64,000 nt of DNA from Bradyrhizobium sp. sGM-13 (GCF_018398875.1 NZ_JAGWDK010000010.1:62001-126000); one strand, 5' to 3'; numbered from the stretch's first letter, positions 50,694 to 60,202 are shown. Notes: generated from the letters alone by a model not told the origin. Translations and numbers: made by a program.

Positions 50694-51653
50694 TCAGGAA
50701 ACGTCGGGGCCATAGGCCGGGGCGATCATGCCGCCCACCATGCCTGCGCCGGCCTCGACATAAGCGCGGGGACGGCGTGCCGGTTCAGCCTCGACCACCC
50801 GCCAGGCGCTGCGATCGGCCAACAGGGCGGTCAGCACGGCGTGGTTCAGCTTGTGACCGCCACGTACCGAACGGTAGGCGCCGAGCAGCGGCAGACCAGC
50901 CAGGGTCAAATCACCGACCGCATCCAGCGCCTTGTGGCGGGCGCACTCATCGCTGAAGCGCAGCCCTTCGGTGTTCAGCAGGCGGGCTTCGTCGAACACG
51001 ACCGTATTCTCAAACGAGGCGCCACGCGCATAACCGGCGCTCCAGAGCCGCGCGACGTTATTCATGAAGCCAAAGGTCCGGGCGCGGGAAATCTCGCGGC
51101 GGAAGCTTTCGGGGCTGAGATCGATGGAATATTTCTGGCAGCCGATCATGGCGTTGTCGAAGGCGATCTCGACCTCGACGCGGAACCCGTTGCCATGCGG
51201 GCGCAACTCGCCAAAACTGTCGCCGATCGCGACCTGCACAGGCTTCAGCACCTGAATGAAGCGGCGGGAGGCCGACTGGGTGACGATACCGGCTTGGTCG
51301 ATAGCGGCAACGAAAGCCGCCGCGCTGCCGTCCATGATCGGAACTTCGGGGCCGTCGAGTTCGATGACGGCGTTGTCGACACCCATGCCGCGCAGGGCAG
51401 CAAGGACATGTTCGGCGGTGGAAACCAGCGGCCCCTCGCGGTCGCCAAGAACGGTAGCAAGATCGGTGGCGATTACGGAGGCGGCTACTGCGAGGACCTC
51501 GCGATCGGCCTCATCCAGGCCGGTACGGACGAAAACAAAACCCGCATCCACAGGAGCAGGTCCAAGCGTCAGGTTGACAGGTAATCCGGAATGAACGCCA
51601 ACGCCCGTTACGGTGGCTTGCGACCGAAGCGTGGTTTGGCGGCTGAATTTCAT
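50694..51653 (-). CDS. lpxC: UDP-3-O-acyl-N-acetylglucosamine deacetylase
   Basis: 319 residues. The zinc ligands are recognisable: His in TAEHVLAALRGMGVDNAVIE, His and Asp in RHKALDAVGDLTLAGLPLLG, and the general-acid His in RGGHKLNHAVL. LpxC catalyses the committed step of lipid A synthesis in the cytosol. It lies downstream of ftsZ, separated from it by a terminator-like hairpin, so it probably has its own promoter in the 351-bp spacer, where two TTAACC motifs occur. Confidence 0.97.
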   Translation of the reverse strand: MKFSRQTTLRSQATVTGVGVHSGLPVNLTLGPAPVDAGFVFVRTGLDEADREVLAVAASVIATDLATVLGDREGPLVSTAEHVLAALRGMGVDNAVIELDGPEVPIMDGSAAAFVAAIDQAGIVTQSASRRFIQVLKPVQVAIGDSFGELRPHGNGFRVEVEIAFDNAMIGCQKYSIDLSPESFRREISRARTFGFMNNVARLWSAGYARGASFENTVVFDEARLLNTEGLRFSDECARHKALDAVGDLTLAGLPLLGAYRSVRGGHKLNHAVLTALLADRSAWRVVEAEPARRPRAYVEAGAGMVGGMIAPAYGPDVS

Positions 51654-51950
51654 CGATAACTGCCCACTACCCGACTTAACCTAAAGACAGGAACCGCGCG
51701 CTAGCGCCGATTCGCGTTCTAGGCATCCCCAAGTCACGGCAGACCATAGTCATTGCCCTAAGGTGCACAACTCACGCTTCTTTACGGATTGTTACCCTAT
51801 CTCTGCCGCATTCGCGCCAAGGGTTAACCAAACTCCGACACGGCCAGACGCTGTTCGAGCCTCGATACCTGATCACGAAATGAATAATTAATGATTTAAA
51901 ATCAGATGGTTGGCCTGTTCGCTGAACCTCGGCACCAGGGCAAAGAGAAG

Positions 51951-51975
51951 AGCCCCGACTGTTCCAGCCGGGGCC
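51951..51975 (-). terminator. Rho-independent-type terminator after ftsZ
   Basis: Read on the minus strand: GGCCCCGGCT-GGAAC-AGTCGGGGCT followed by CTTCTCTTTG. Ten base pairs (two G-U) and a pyrimidine-rich tail, 30 bases after the ftsZ stop. The rest of the 51654-52004 gap is an AT-rich spacer with TTAACC motifs at 51676 and 51824 and no gene. Confidence 0.65.
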
Positions 51976-52004
51976 CCTTGGATCACCTCGATTGTAACAA
52001 AAGC

Positions 52005-53801
52005 TCAGTTGGCCTGGCGTCGGAGGAAGGCCGGGATATCAAGATGGTCGTCGCCCTGTGGCGCCGGCGCAACAGGTGCCGGGCGGCCATGGGCGTCCAG
52101 ACCCTGCGGCGCCGAGCGCTTTGCATACTCCGATACCGGCTCGTGATTCGCCATTTGCTGGGCGACCGTGCGCTGCGGCTTGCGTTCGGGCAGCGGCGCC
52201 ATCGACGGGCCGGAGGCACGTGCCGCGATCGGCGGCTCGGTCTCTTCGTCGCGGCGGCCGAGGCCGACATTGGCCAGCCGCTGCAATAACGACAGCCGCG
52301 TCTTCTGCGGGTGCTCCTCCTCAGGCTCGCCGCGGGCGTGCCGGATCTCGGCCTGGGCGGGCATCGGAAGGTCCTCGAATTTCGGCATCCGCGGCGTGCG
52401 GGCCGGCGGACGTTCGGCCGCCTGCGGGATGAAGGTTTCCGGCGCCGGCGCCTCCGGCTCGACGCGGGCGGCCTCCTTGTGGTCCGGGAACAGCGTAGGC
52501 TTTTGCGCGATCGGCCGAACCGTGACGTCGCCATAGGAGGCGGGCTGGATCGGGGCCTGTTGCGGCGTCTCAACCGCCGCGGCGATCGCGGCGAGCGCCG
52601 CGCGCTCGACATTGCCGCGCTGCGCAGGCGTAGCGGCAGGTGCCGGTGCCGGAGCCACCGCCTGCGGCGCGGCCGCCGGCTCGAGCTTCTGGGCGCGTTC
52701 GGCCAGGCGCGCATTGTCGGCGCGCAGGCGAGCGGTCAGTTCGGCCAGCCGGTTGTCCGGCGAAGGCGGCGTGGCAGAGGCGGCGGTTGCGGTGGTGGTG
52801 GCAGCGGCGGTGGTGCCCGCGTTGCGCGCAATCTGCGACTGGTCGATGCCGGTCGCGACGACGGAGACGCGGATGATGCCATCGAGCGATTCGTCGAAGG
52901 TGGCGCCGACGATGATGTTGGCGTCCTGGTCGACTTCCTCGCGAATCCGCGTCGCGGCTTCGTCGACTTCGAACAGCGTGAGGTCCTTGCCGCCGGTGAT
53001 CGAGATCAACAGGCCGCGCGCCCCCTTCATCGAGCTGTCATCGATCAGCGGGTTGGCGATCGCGGCTTCGGCCGCGGTCAGCGCGCGCTTCTCGCCGGTG
53101 GCCTCGCCGGTACCCATCATCGCCTTGCCCATTTCCCTCATCACCGCCCTTACGTCGGCGAAGTCGAGATTGATCAGGCCTTCCTTCACCATGAGATCGG
53201 TGATGCAGGCGACGCCTGAATAGAGCACCTGGTCGGCCATCGCGAACGCGTCGGCAAAGGTGGTCTTTTCGTTTGCGACCCGGAACAGGTTCTGGTTCGG
53301 GATGATCAAAAGCGTATCGACTACCTTGTGCAGCTCGGCGATGCCGGACTCGGCGGTGCGCATGCGGCGCTGGCCTTCGAAATGGAACGGCTTGGTGACG
53401 ACGCCGACGGTGAGGATGCCCATGTCGCGCGCGGTCTTGGCAATCACCGGAGCGGCGCCGGTGCCGGTGCCGCCGCCCATGCCGGCGGTGACGAACACCA
53501 TGTTGGCGCCCGAGAGATGGTCGCGCAGCTCGTCGATCACTTCCTGCGCCGCCGCCGCGCCGACATCAGGCTGGGACCCCGCGCCGAGGCCCTGCGTCAC
53601 CTGGGTGCCCATCTGCACAATGCGCTGGGCCTTCGACATCGTCAGCGCCTGCGCGTCGGTGTTGGCGACGACGAAATCGACCCCCTGCAACCCGGCAGTG
53701 ATCATGTTGTTGACGGCATTGCCGCCTGCTCCACCGACGCCGAAGACGGTAATCCGCGGTTTCAGCTCGCTGATGTCTGGGGGGGTCAGATTGAGTGCCA
53801 T
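52005..53801 (-). CDS. ftsZ: Cell division protein FtsZ
   Basis: 598 residues. GTPase and polymerisation domain in the first 320 residues: GVGGAGGNAVNNMI, tubulin signature GGGTGTGAAPVIA, T7 loop region LIDFADV-like (INLDFADVRAVM). A long variable Ala/Pro/Arg-rich linker of about 260 residues follows, and the conserved C-terminal peptide DIPAFLRRQ that binds FtsA is intact. The long linker is typical of alphaproteobacteria. It follows ftsQ and ftsA in the division operon. Confidence 0.98.
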   Translation of the reverse strand: MALNLTPPDISELKPRITVFGVGGAGGNAVNNMITAGLQGVDFVVANTDAQALTMSKAQRIVQMGTQVTQGLGAGSQPDVGAAAAQEVIDELRDHLSGANMVFVTAGMGGGTGTGAAPVIAKTARDMGILTVGVVTKPFHFEGQRRMRTAESGIAELHKVVDTLLIIPNQNLFRVANEKTTFADAFAMADQVLYSGVACITDLMVKEGLINLDFADVRAVMREMGKAMMGTGEATGEKRALTAAEAAIANPLIDDSSMKGARGLLISITGGKDLTLFEVDEAATRIREEVDQDANIIVGATFDESLDGIIRVSVVATGIDQSQIARNAGTTAAATTTATAASATPPSPDNRLAELTARLRADNARLAERAQKLEPAAAPQAVAPAPAPAATPAQRGNVERAALAAIAAAVETPQQAPIQPASYGDVTVRPIAQKPTLFPDHKEAARVEPEAPAPETFIPQAAERPPARTPRMPKFEDLPMPAQAEIRHARGEPEEEHPQKTRLSLLQRLANVGLGRRDEETEPPIAARASGPSMAPLPERKPQRTVAQQMANHEPVSEYAKRSAPQGLDAHGRPAPVAPAPQGDDHLDIPAFLRRQAN

Positions 53802-53888
53802 GGTTGCCTCTCTACGACGCGCGCGTTGGTTCGCCCCGGCCGGCGGCCGCGGGATTTGGTGAAAATCGTTTGGTCACAGGACCGGTCA

Positions 53889-55208
53889 TCAGAAGCCCTC
53901 GCGAAGCCATCGTCCGACCTTTCCAAAATAGCCGTCTGTCCCTGTCTTGAGCTGCCGCGTATGCCGCGGTTCGACGTGTTCAAGATGAGCGTATTGCGGA
54001 TAGACCAGGAGGCCGGTGGGAACCGCGAACGAAGCGCTCTTGGCCTCGTTGGGCAGTCGGCCGAAACCGAGCGGACGGCCGATCCGGACCGGCCGGTTGA
54101 GAATGCGCGTGGCGAGTTCGACGGTGCCGGTGAGTTGAGAAGCCCCGCCGCTCAACACAACCCGCGCCCTCGGCTCTGCCGCAAAGGGGGAATCCGCGAG
54201 CCGGTCCCGGACCATTTCAAAAATCTCCTCGGCGCGATGCCGGACGATGTTGGCAATCGTGGCGCGCGATACGATCTGCGGCGCATCGTGCTCCTCGCCC
54301 GCAGTCGGTACAGACATCAGCTCGCGCGCGTCAGACCCGCCGGTCAGCACGGTGCCATATAACGTCTTGATTCGCTCGGCATCCGCAATGCATGCGCCGA
54401 CGCCGCGTGCAAGATCCATTGTAACGTGCTGCCCGCCGAGCGCAAATCCGCTCGCGTGCACGAAGCGGCCGCCGGAATAAGTCGCAATCGTGGTCGATCC
54501 GGCCCCCATTTCGACCACGGCGGCGCCGAGATCAGCCTCGTCGTCGGTCAACACGGACAGGCCTGCGACATAAGGACTCGCCGCCATGGCCTCGACATTG
54601 AGGTGGCAGCGCTCGACCACCAGCATCAGGTTGCGAGCGACGGTGGCATCCGCCGTCACGACTTGCATGTCGACGCCGAACTGCCGCGCGACCATGCCGC
54701 GGGGATCGCGGATGCCCTTGACGCCGTCCAGCGCGTAGCCGACCGGGAGCGCGTGCAGCACCGTGCGGCCCTCGCCGGTGGCGTGGCGCATGCCGGTGGA
54801 GGTCACCCGAGTAACGTCATCGGCAGTAACCGCGCCGCCTCTGATGTCAGCAGCGGCCTCGACAAGCTGCCCCTGCAGCCGGCCGCCGGAAACCGACAGC
54901 AATATTGATTCAACGCGGACCTTGGCCATGCGCTCGGCCAGCGCCACCGCCTGCCGCACCGCCTGCTCGCATTCGGCGAGATCGACCACGGCGCCCGCCT
55001 TGACGCCGCGCGACTGGATCTGGCTGTAGCCGATCAGTTCCACCGCGTGGGTACGGCCGCGCAGCGCGTCGCTCGGCGGCGACGGCTTCAGCCGCGCAAT
55101 CATGCAGGCGATCTTGCTGGTGCCGATATCGAGCGAGGCTACCATCGCCGTACGCTTGTGGTCGACGGGACGCGTCTTCGGGGTCTGGTTGCGATCGAGG
55201 CCGGTCAT
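53889..55208 (-). CDS. ftsA: Cell division protein FtsA
   Basis: 439 residues. Actin-like ATPase: phosphate-1 loop SLDIGTSKIACMIARL, insertion domain 1C near residues 110-190, phosphate-2 VVEMGAGSTTIATYSGGRFV, adenosine motif VVLSGGASQLTGTVELA, and a C-terminal amphipathic helix for membrane anchoring (GRWLREGF). It tethers FtsZ to the membrane. Its start overlaps the ftsQ stop by ATGA. Confidence 0.97.
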   Translation of the reverse strand: MTGLDRNQTPKTRPVDHKRTAMVASLDIGTSKIACMIARLKPSPPSDALRGRTHAVELIGYSQIQSRGVKAGAVVDLAECEQAVRQAVALAERMAKVRVESILLSVSGGRLQGQLVEAAADIRGGAVTADDVTRVTSTGMRHATGEGRTVLHALPVGYALDGVKGIRDPRGMVARQFGVDMQVVTADATVARNLMLVVERCHLNVEAMAASPYVAGLSVLTDDEADLGAAVVEMGAGSTTIATYSGGRFVHASGFALGGQHVTMDLARGVGACIADAERIKTLYGTVLTGGSDARELMSVPTAGEEHDAPQIVSRATIANIVRHRAEEIFEMVRDRLADSPFAAEPRARVVLSGGASQLTGTVELATRILNRPVRIGRPLGFGRLPNEAKSASFAVPTGLLVYPQYAHLEHVEPRHTRQLKTGTDGYFGKVGRWLREGF

Positions 55209-56194
55209 GCTGAATCACCGGCCTTCTTCTTGGTCTTCTTGTCCTTGAACAGTTCTTCGCGAGCCTTGGCCGCGTCTTCCGACAATTGCACCGTCAGCCG
55301 GTCCGGCAGGCGCATGTCGATGGCGACGATGTCGCGCGAGAACAGCTTGTCCTCCTTGTCGAGCTTGCTCAACATGGCAAGCGCGTTGCCGACGTCGTTC
55401 TCCGGCAGGCGAATGTCGAGGCCGTCCTTCAGCCGCAAATTCCAGCGCCGTTCGCCGACCAGGATTGCAGCCTTGGTCACCGATCGGACCTGCGGATAGC
55501 GATCGAGCAGCGCGAGGAAATCACGGGCCCTGACATCGGCGCCCTTGCCGACCACCAGCGGCAGCGTCACGAAGCGGCGCGATACATAGGGCTCCAGCAC
55601 CGCGCCGTCCTCGGAGATCACGGACAGCCGGCCGTCCTGCTGCCACAGCGCGAACGCCGTGCGCTCGACGATGTCGATCTGCAACTGGCCAGGATAAAGC
55701 TTCAGGATGGTCGCGTCCGCGATCCACGGGTTCGCCTTGAGCTTGTCGCGCAGGGTGGCGGCATCGAGGAACAGCAGCGATGAGCGGCCATTGACGCCGC
55801 CGATTGCGAGCACCTCGTCCTGGCTCAACTGCTTGCGTCCGTTGATGGCAACTTCGGTGATGCGGAACCCGGCTGAATTGGCCAGCGCGTTGCGGGTATC
55901 GCTGACTGCAACCATGAATTCGTCAACATGACCGCCCTTGACGATCCCAAGACCGGCGCTGCCGAGTAGCATCAGCACGGTCAGGGTAACGCCGAGACGA
56001 TTCGGCAGATAACGCTCAACTAGACGGACCAGGCGATTCGGCGGCTCGCGATCGATCGTGGGCTTCGCCGGGACCCGGGCGCGACGGCCCAGCCGCTCGC
56101 GCAGCAGCACGACCGCTCCGATAGCGGCTGCTTTCAGGTCAGCCTGGGGCCCCACCGATCTCACCGACCGCGTGAGGCGTCCTGCACCATCCAT
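55205..56194 (-). CDS. ftsQ: Cell division protein FtsQ
   Basis: 329 residues from ATG 56194 (MDGAGRLTRSVRSVG). A cytosolic basic N-terminus, one membrane helix (GVTLTVLMLLGSAGLGIV), a POTRA domain (ITEVAINGRKQLSQDEVLAI) and the FtsQ domain (LYPGQLQIDIVERTAFALWQ). The bitopic protein links FtsB/FtsL to the divisome. The Lys-rich C-terminus (KDKKTKKK) is common in this group. The 282-bp upstream gap to ddl carries a TTAACC motif at 56341 and is the likely site of an ftsQAZ promoter. Confidence 0.95.
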   Translation of the reverse strand: MDGAGRLTRSVRSVGPQADLKAAAIGAVVLLRERLGRRARVPAKPTIDREPPNRLVRLVERYLPNRLGVTLTVLMLLGSAGLGIVKGGHVDEFMVAVSDTRNALANSAGFRITEVAINGRKQLSQDEVLAIGGVNGRSSLLFLDAATLRDKLKANPWIADATILKLYPGQLQIDIVERTAFALWQQDGRLSVISEDGAVLEPYVSRRFVTLPLVVGKGADVRARDFLALLDRYPQVRSVTKAAILVGERRWNLRLKDGLDIRLPENDVGNALAMLSKLDKEDKLFSRDIVAIDMRLPDRLTVQLSEDAAKAREELFKDKKTKKKAGDSA

Positions 56195-56476
56195 TGCACG
56201 AGCCTGTCCAAGTGTTGTTCCCGCAAGCTTTTTTGCGGGTCCTGGCCCAGATGACGTCTCGGCGTTGCCGGACTTAAGGGCTGACCGGAACTCGGAACAG
56301 CGCACACCCCGGCAGCCAAGCGCCACATGCGCCGCCAGCGTTAACCTTCGGACTTACTGGTAAACAAAGTGTAAAAACGCGGGGACGCGGGCGCGTTTTG
56401 GTGCGTCTTTTGAGTAGTTTGCCGGCCAACTGTTAGGATTTTGAAACAATTTTAGTGGTCGGGCCGTGGTTCCCCG

Positions 56477-57490
56477 TTAATGATCGGCGGGGGCCGGCCA
56501 CGCCCGCTCCCGGCTGCGCCGTTCGGCCAAGGCGATCTGATCACGCAGGAAATCCGGAAACTCGATCCCCTGCGCCTTGAGCGCCTTCGGGTAGAGCGAG
56601 GCCGCAGTCAGCCCCGGCAAGGTATTGGTTTCGAGGTAAACCGGCCCATTCGCCGAGACGATGAAGTCGGTCCGGGAATAGCCGCTGCAGGAGAGCGCTT
56701 TGTGCGCCCGCAGCGCCTGATCCTGCAGTTGTGCAGTGATGTCAGGGGAAAAGCGCCCCGGGCAGATCTCCTGAGTCGATTTGAGCAGATATTTGGCCGT
56801 GTAGTCGAAGGTGCCCTCCCCCGGCACAATCTCGATCGGCGGCAGCGACATCACCGTGCCATCCGATTGCTCCAGCACGCCGCAGGTTGCTTCGACGCCG
56901 TCGATGAAGGGCTCGATCAGATATTCTTCGAGTCTAGCGGCGTTGCGGACTGCGACCAGGTCCTGGTTGGCGTTGACGAAGATCAGGCCGTAGCTCGAAC
57001 CGTCTCGCGCCGGCTTTGCGATCAGCCTGCCGTATTCGGCAAACGCTGCGTCAAGGTTTTCCAAGGCGACGCCGGCCGGAGCCGCGACACCTGCAATCGC
57101 CACAAACCGTTTCGCCGCAAGCTTATCAAAAGCGAGGTTCGAAGACGCCGAGCCGGATCCGGTGAAGGGAATGCCGCGCATTTCGCACATCGCCTGCAGT
57201 TCGCCGTTTTCGGCACGGCCGCCGTGCAGCCCGAGCACCAGCACACGGTCTTCCGCGGTCGCCTTGTCGAGCGCCGCTTCCAGCGCGATGCCGCGATTGC
57301 CCGGCTTGAATTCATCCTCGAAGGGACGCGAATGCTCGAGCAGCGCCTTCGAACTGACCTCGTGAACGGTGTCTGCCACATGCCAGAACCAGAGATCGGC
57401 TTCCGGCAACGCGCGGTGCAGCGCCTGCGCGGTCGCCACCGAAACCAGCCGCTCTTTATTGGTGCCGCCAAAGAGAATGGTCGTTCGCAT
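56477..57490 (-). CDS. ddl: D-alanine--D-alanine ligase
   Basis: 337 residues from ATG 57490 (MRTTILFGGTNKERLVSVAT). ATP-grasp enzyme: LGLHGGRAENGELQ (N-terminal Ddl motif), KPARDGSSYGLIFV (ATP-binding Lys loop), GYSRTDFIVSANGPVYLETN and LPGLTAASLYPKAL at the C-terminus. It makes the D-Ala-D-Ala dipeptide for peptidoglycan precursors. The sequence differs from the standard DdlB wording (GTFGE-type loop absent; HGGRAEN instead of HG.GED) but the position between murB and ftsQ supports the call. The open frame extends upstream through a family A repeat and is not part of the gene. Confidence 0.9.
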   Translation of the reverse strand: MRTTILFGGTNKERLVSVATAQALHRALPEADLWFWHVADTVHEVSSKALLEHSRPFEDEFKPGNRGIALEAALDKATAEDRVLVLGLHGGRAENGELQAMCEMRGIPFTGSGSASSNLAFDKLAAKRFVAIAGVAAPAGVALENLDAAFAEYGRLIAKPARDGSSYGLIFVNANQDLVAVRNAARLEEYLIEPFIDGVEATCGVLEQSDGTVMSLPPIEIVPGEGTFDYTAKYLLKSTQEICPGRFSPDITAQLQDQALRAHKALSCSGYSRTDFIVSANGPVYLETNTLPGLTAASLYPKALKAQGIEFPDFLRDQIALAERRSRERAWPAPADH

Positions 57491-57521
57491 CAGCCTTGCT
57501 GCCTCGCTACTTCGCTGCTTC

Positions 57522-57622
57522 GTCATTCCGGGACGGTCCGAAGGACCAGACCTCAGATGCGCAATTGCGCATCGGGGAATCTCGAGATTCCGGGTTCGCG
57601 CTTCGCACGCCCCGGAATGACG
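57522..57622. repeat. Dispersed palindromic repeat (family A), between murB and ddl
   Basis: GTCATTCCGGG at the left and CCCGGAATGAC at the right, centre GATGCGCAATTGCGCATC and CTCGAGATTCCGGG. It fills the murB-ddl gap within the division operon, ending one base before the murB stop codon. Confidence 0.88.
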
Positions 57623-57623
57623 G

Positions 57624-58544
57624 TCATCTCGGAATCCCGATCCGCTTGATTTCCCAGTGGAGCTCGATTCCAGAATTCGCTTTAACGCGCTCGCGCACGG
57701 TTTCGCCCAGCGTTTCAATATCATGCCCGGTGGCGTTGCCGGTGTTGATGAGGAAATTGCAGTGCATTTCCGAGACCTGTGCGCCGCCGACGCGAAGCCC
57801 GCGGCAACCGGCGGCGTCGATCAGTTTCCACGCGCTGTTGCCGGGCGGATTCTTGAAGGTGGAGCCACCGGTCTTTTCGCGAATCGGCTGCGCGGTTTCG
57901 CGATGGCTCTGCACCTCGTTCATCCGGGCGCGGATGGTTTCGGCGTCCGTGATCTGCCCGCGAAAGCGCGCGGAGGTAAAAATGACTGAGGGGTCGACTC
58001 CGCTGTTGCGATAGACGAACTTCATGTCGGCATTGGAGAAGACATGCTTCGTGCCGTCGCGGCCGATGCCGGTCGCCTCGACCAGTACGTCCTTGGTCTC
58101 ACTTCCATTGGCGCCGGCATTCATCCGCAACGCGCCGCCGATGCTGCCGGGAATACCGAAGAAGAATTCCATGCCGCCGATGCCGGCCGCCGCCGCCGTT
58201 TCCGCCACGCGCTTGTCGAGCGCAGCCGTGCCCGCGCTTACGATATCGCCCTCGGCCCTGGTCTCGCCAAACGCCCGCGGCGACAGCCGGATCACCACGC
58301 CCGGCATACCGCCGTCGCGCACGATCAAATTGGAGCCGACGCCGACGACATAGACCGGCAATTCCTTCGGAAGCAGCTTTAGGAAATACGCGAGATCGTC
58401 TTCATCCGCCGGCGTGAACAGCACCTGCGCCGGCCCGCCGACGCGAAACCAGGTCAATTCTGCCAGCGCCTGGTTAGCCAACAGCCGCCCACGCAATTGC
58501 GGCATCGCGGCTTTCAGATCGGGCGTGATGTCGGGAAAGGTCAC
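57624..58544 (-). CDS. murB: UDP-N-acetylmuramate dehydrogenase
   Basis: 306 residues from GTG 58544 (GAGAG upstream); the ATG further up lies in a repeat. FAD-binding motifs: TWFRVGGPAQVLF, VGVGSNLIVRDGG, GIPGSIGGALRMNAGANGSE, and catalytic residues in the YRNSG and GGSTFKNPPGNSAWKLID segments. It reduces UDP-GlcNAc-enolpyruvate to UDP-MurNAc in the cytosol. Second enzyme in the order murC-murB-ddl. Confidence 0.97.
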   Translation of the reverse strand: MTFPDITPDLKAAMPQLRGRLLANQALAELTWFRVGGPAQVLFTPADEDDLAYFLKLLPKELPVYVVGVGSNLIVRDGGMPGVVIRLSPRAFGETRAEGDIVSAGTAALDKRVAETAAAAGIGGMEFFFGIPGSIGGALRMNAGANGSETKDVLVEATGIGRDGTKHVFSNADMKFVYRNSGVDPSVIFTSARFRGQITDAETIRARMNEVQSHRETAQPIREKTGGSTFKNPPGNSAWKLIDAAGCRGLRVGGAQVSEMHCNFLINTGNATGHDIETLGETVRERVKANSGIELHWEIKRIGIPR

Positions 58545-58623
58545 GAAAGCTCTCTCAACTCCAACGAAGACGTGGATGGCCCGGACAAGCCCGGCCATGA
58601 CGGGGCTGGAAGTAACGCGCCCA

Positions 58624-60027
58624 TCACCCCAACGCCTTCAATTCGCCGGGCAGTGCGTAGGCCCATTGCGTGATGTTGCCGGCCCCTAAGCAGACGACGA
58701 GGTCGCCGGGGTTGGCGATGCCGCGGACGACTTTTGCCAGTTCCGTCGAACTCGGCAGCGGGATCACTTCACGATGGCCATGCGCGCGTAGGCCGAGCAC
58801 AAAATGGTCGCGGTCGATGCCTTCGATCGGCGCCTCGCCGGCCGGATAGACTTCCGCAACGATGACCGCATCGGCATCGTTGAAGCAGGTACAAAATTCC
58901 TCGAACAGCGACTGCAGGCGGGTGAAGCGGTGTGGCTGCACCGCGGCGATGATCTTGCCGGCGTAGGAATCACGCGCGGCCTTCAATACTGCAGCGATTT
59001 CGACGGGGTGATGGCCATAGTCGTCGATCACGGTGATGCCGTTCCACTCGCCGGTGCGGGTGAAGCGCCGCTTGACGCCACCGAATGCCGCGATTGCCTT
59101 GCGGATCGCTTCGTCGGAGATGCCGAGTTCGTGCGCCACCGCGATCGCCGCGGTCGCATTCGACGCGTTGTGCCGGCCCGGCATCGGCAACACGATGTCC
59201 GTTATCTCGTGCGTGGCCTCCGTCTTGCGGTCGCGGATCGCAATCTTGAACTTCGATCCGCCGGCGATCGGCGTCAGGTCCATCAGCCGCGCATCGGCCT
59301 GCGGGTTTTCGCCGTAGGTGATGATGCGGCGATCCTCGATCCGGCCGACGATGCTCTGCACCACCGGGTGATCGATGCACATCACCGCAAAGCCGTAGAA
59401 CGGCACGTTCTCGACAAAATTGCGGAACGCGTCCTGGATTGCCTCGAAAGTCTTGAAGTGATCGAGATGCTCAGGATCGACATTGGTGACGATGGCGACG
59501 TCGGTCGGCAGTTTCAAAAACGTGCCGTCGCTCTCGTCGGCTTCGACCACCATCCAGTCGCCCGCTCCCAGCCGCGCATTGGTGCCATACGCGTTGATGA
59601 TGCCGCCATTGATGACGGTCGGGTCGAGATTGCCGCCGTCGAGCAGCGCCGCGACCATCGATGTCGTCGTGGTCTTGCCATGGGTGCCGGCAATCGCGAC
59701 GCAGCTTTTCAGCCGCATCAGCTCGGCCAGCATTTCGGCGCGACGCACCACCGGGATGCGCTGCGCGCGGGCCGCCATCAGCTCGGGATTGTCGCGCTTG
59801 ATCGCGGTCGAGACGACGACCACGTCGGCGCCGTCGACATTCTCGGCCTTGTGGCCGACCGAAACCTTAACGCCCTTATCCCGCAGCCGCGCGACATTGC
59901 CGCTTTCGGAGGCGTCCGAGCCCTGCACGGTGTAGCCGAGATTGACCAGCACTTCGGCGATGCCGCTCATGCCGATGCCGCCGATCCCGACGAAGTGAAT
60001 GGGTCCGATCTCGCGCGGCAGTCTCAT
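58624..60027 (-). CDS. murC: UDP-N-acetylmuramate--L-alanine ligase
   Basis: 467 residues from ATG 60027 (MRLPREIGPIHFVGIGGIGM). Mur ligase pattern: N-terminal Rossmann HFVGIGGIGMSGIAEVL, ATP loop AIAGTHGKTTTTSMVAALLD, central GRHNASNATAAIAVA, and C-terminal VIDDYGHHPVEIAAVL. It adds L-Ala to UDP-MurNAc. Upstream lies a family B repeat separating it from murG. Confidence 0.97.
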   Translation of the reverse strand: MRLPREIGPIHFVGIGGIGMSGIAEVLVNLGYTVQGSDASESGNVARLRDKGVKVSVGHKAENVDGADVVVVSTAIKRDNPELMAARAQRIPVVRRAEMLAELMRLKSCVAIAGTHGKTTTTSMVAALLDGGNLDPTVINGGIINAYGTNARLGAGDWMVVEADESDGTFLKLPTDVAIVTNVDPEHLDHFKTFEAIQDAFRNFVENVPFYGFAVMCIDHPVVQSIVGRIEDRRIITYGENPQADARLMDLTPIAGGSKFKIAIRDRKTEATHEITDIVLPMPGRHNASNATAAIAVAHELGISDEAIRKAIAAFGGVKRRFTRTGEWNGITVIDDYGHHPVEIAAVLKAARDSYAGKIIAAVQPHRFTRLQSLFEEFCTCFNDADAVIVAEVYPAGEAPIEGIDRDHFVLGLRAHGHREVIPLPSSTELAKVVRGIANPGDLVVCLGAGNITQWAYALPGELKALG

Positions 60028-60043
60028 GGGCTTGTCCTTGGCC

Positions 60044-60176
60044 GTCGTCGCCCGCCTTGTGCGCAATTGCGCATTGGGCGGGTCGATCCAGTATTCCGCG
60101 AAGCCAGTATTCCTAGAGCCAAGGCTCAAATCAGGCGCCGCGGCTTACTGGATGCCCCGCTTTCGCGGGGCATGAC
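60044..60176. repeat. Dispersed palindromic repeat (family B, hybrid), between murG and murC
   Basis: GTCGTCGCCCGCC at the left and GCCCCGCTTTCGCGGGGCATGAC at the right, core CCAGTATTCCGCG and CGCCGCGGCTTACTGGAT. Its left stem carries GTGCGCAATTGCGCA, the palindrome otherwise seen in family A, so it looks like a hybrid of both families. Confidence 0.82.
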
Positions 60177-60202
60177 AAGCGCTTTTTGGGCCGACGTGGA
60201 CG

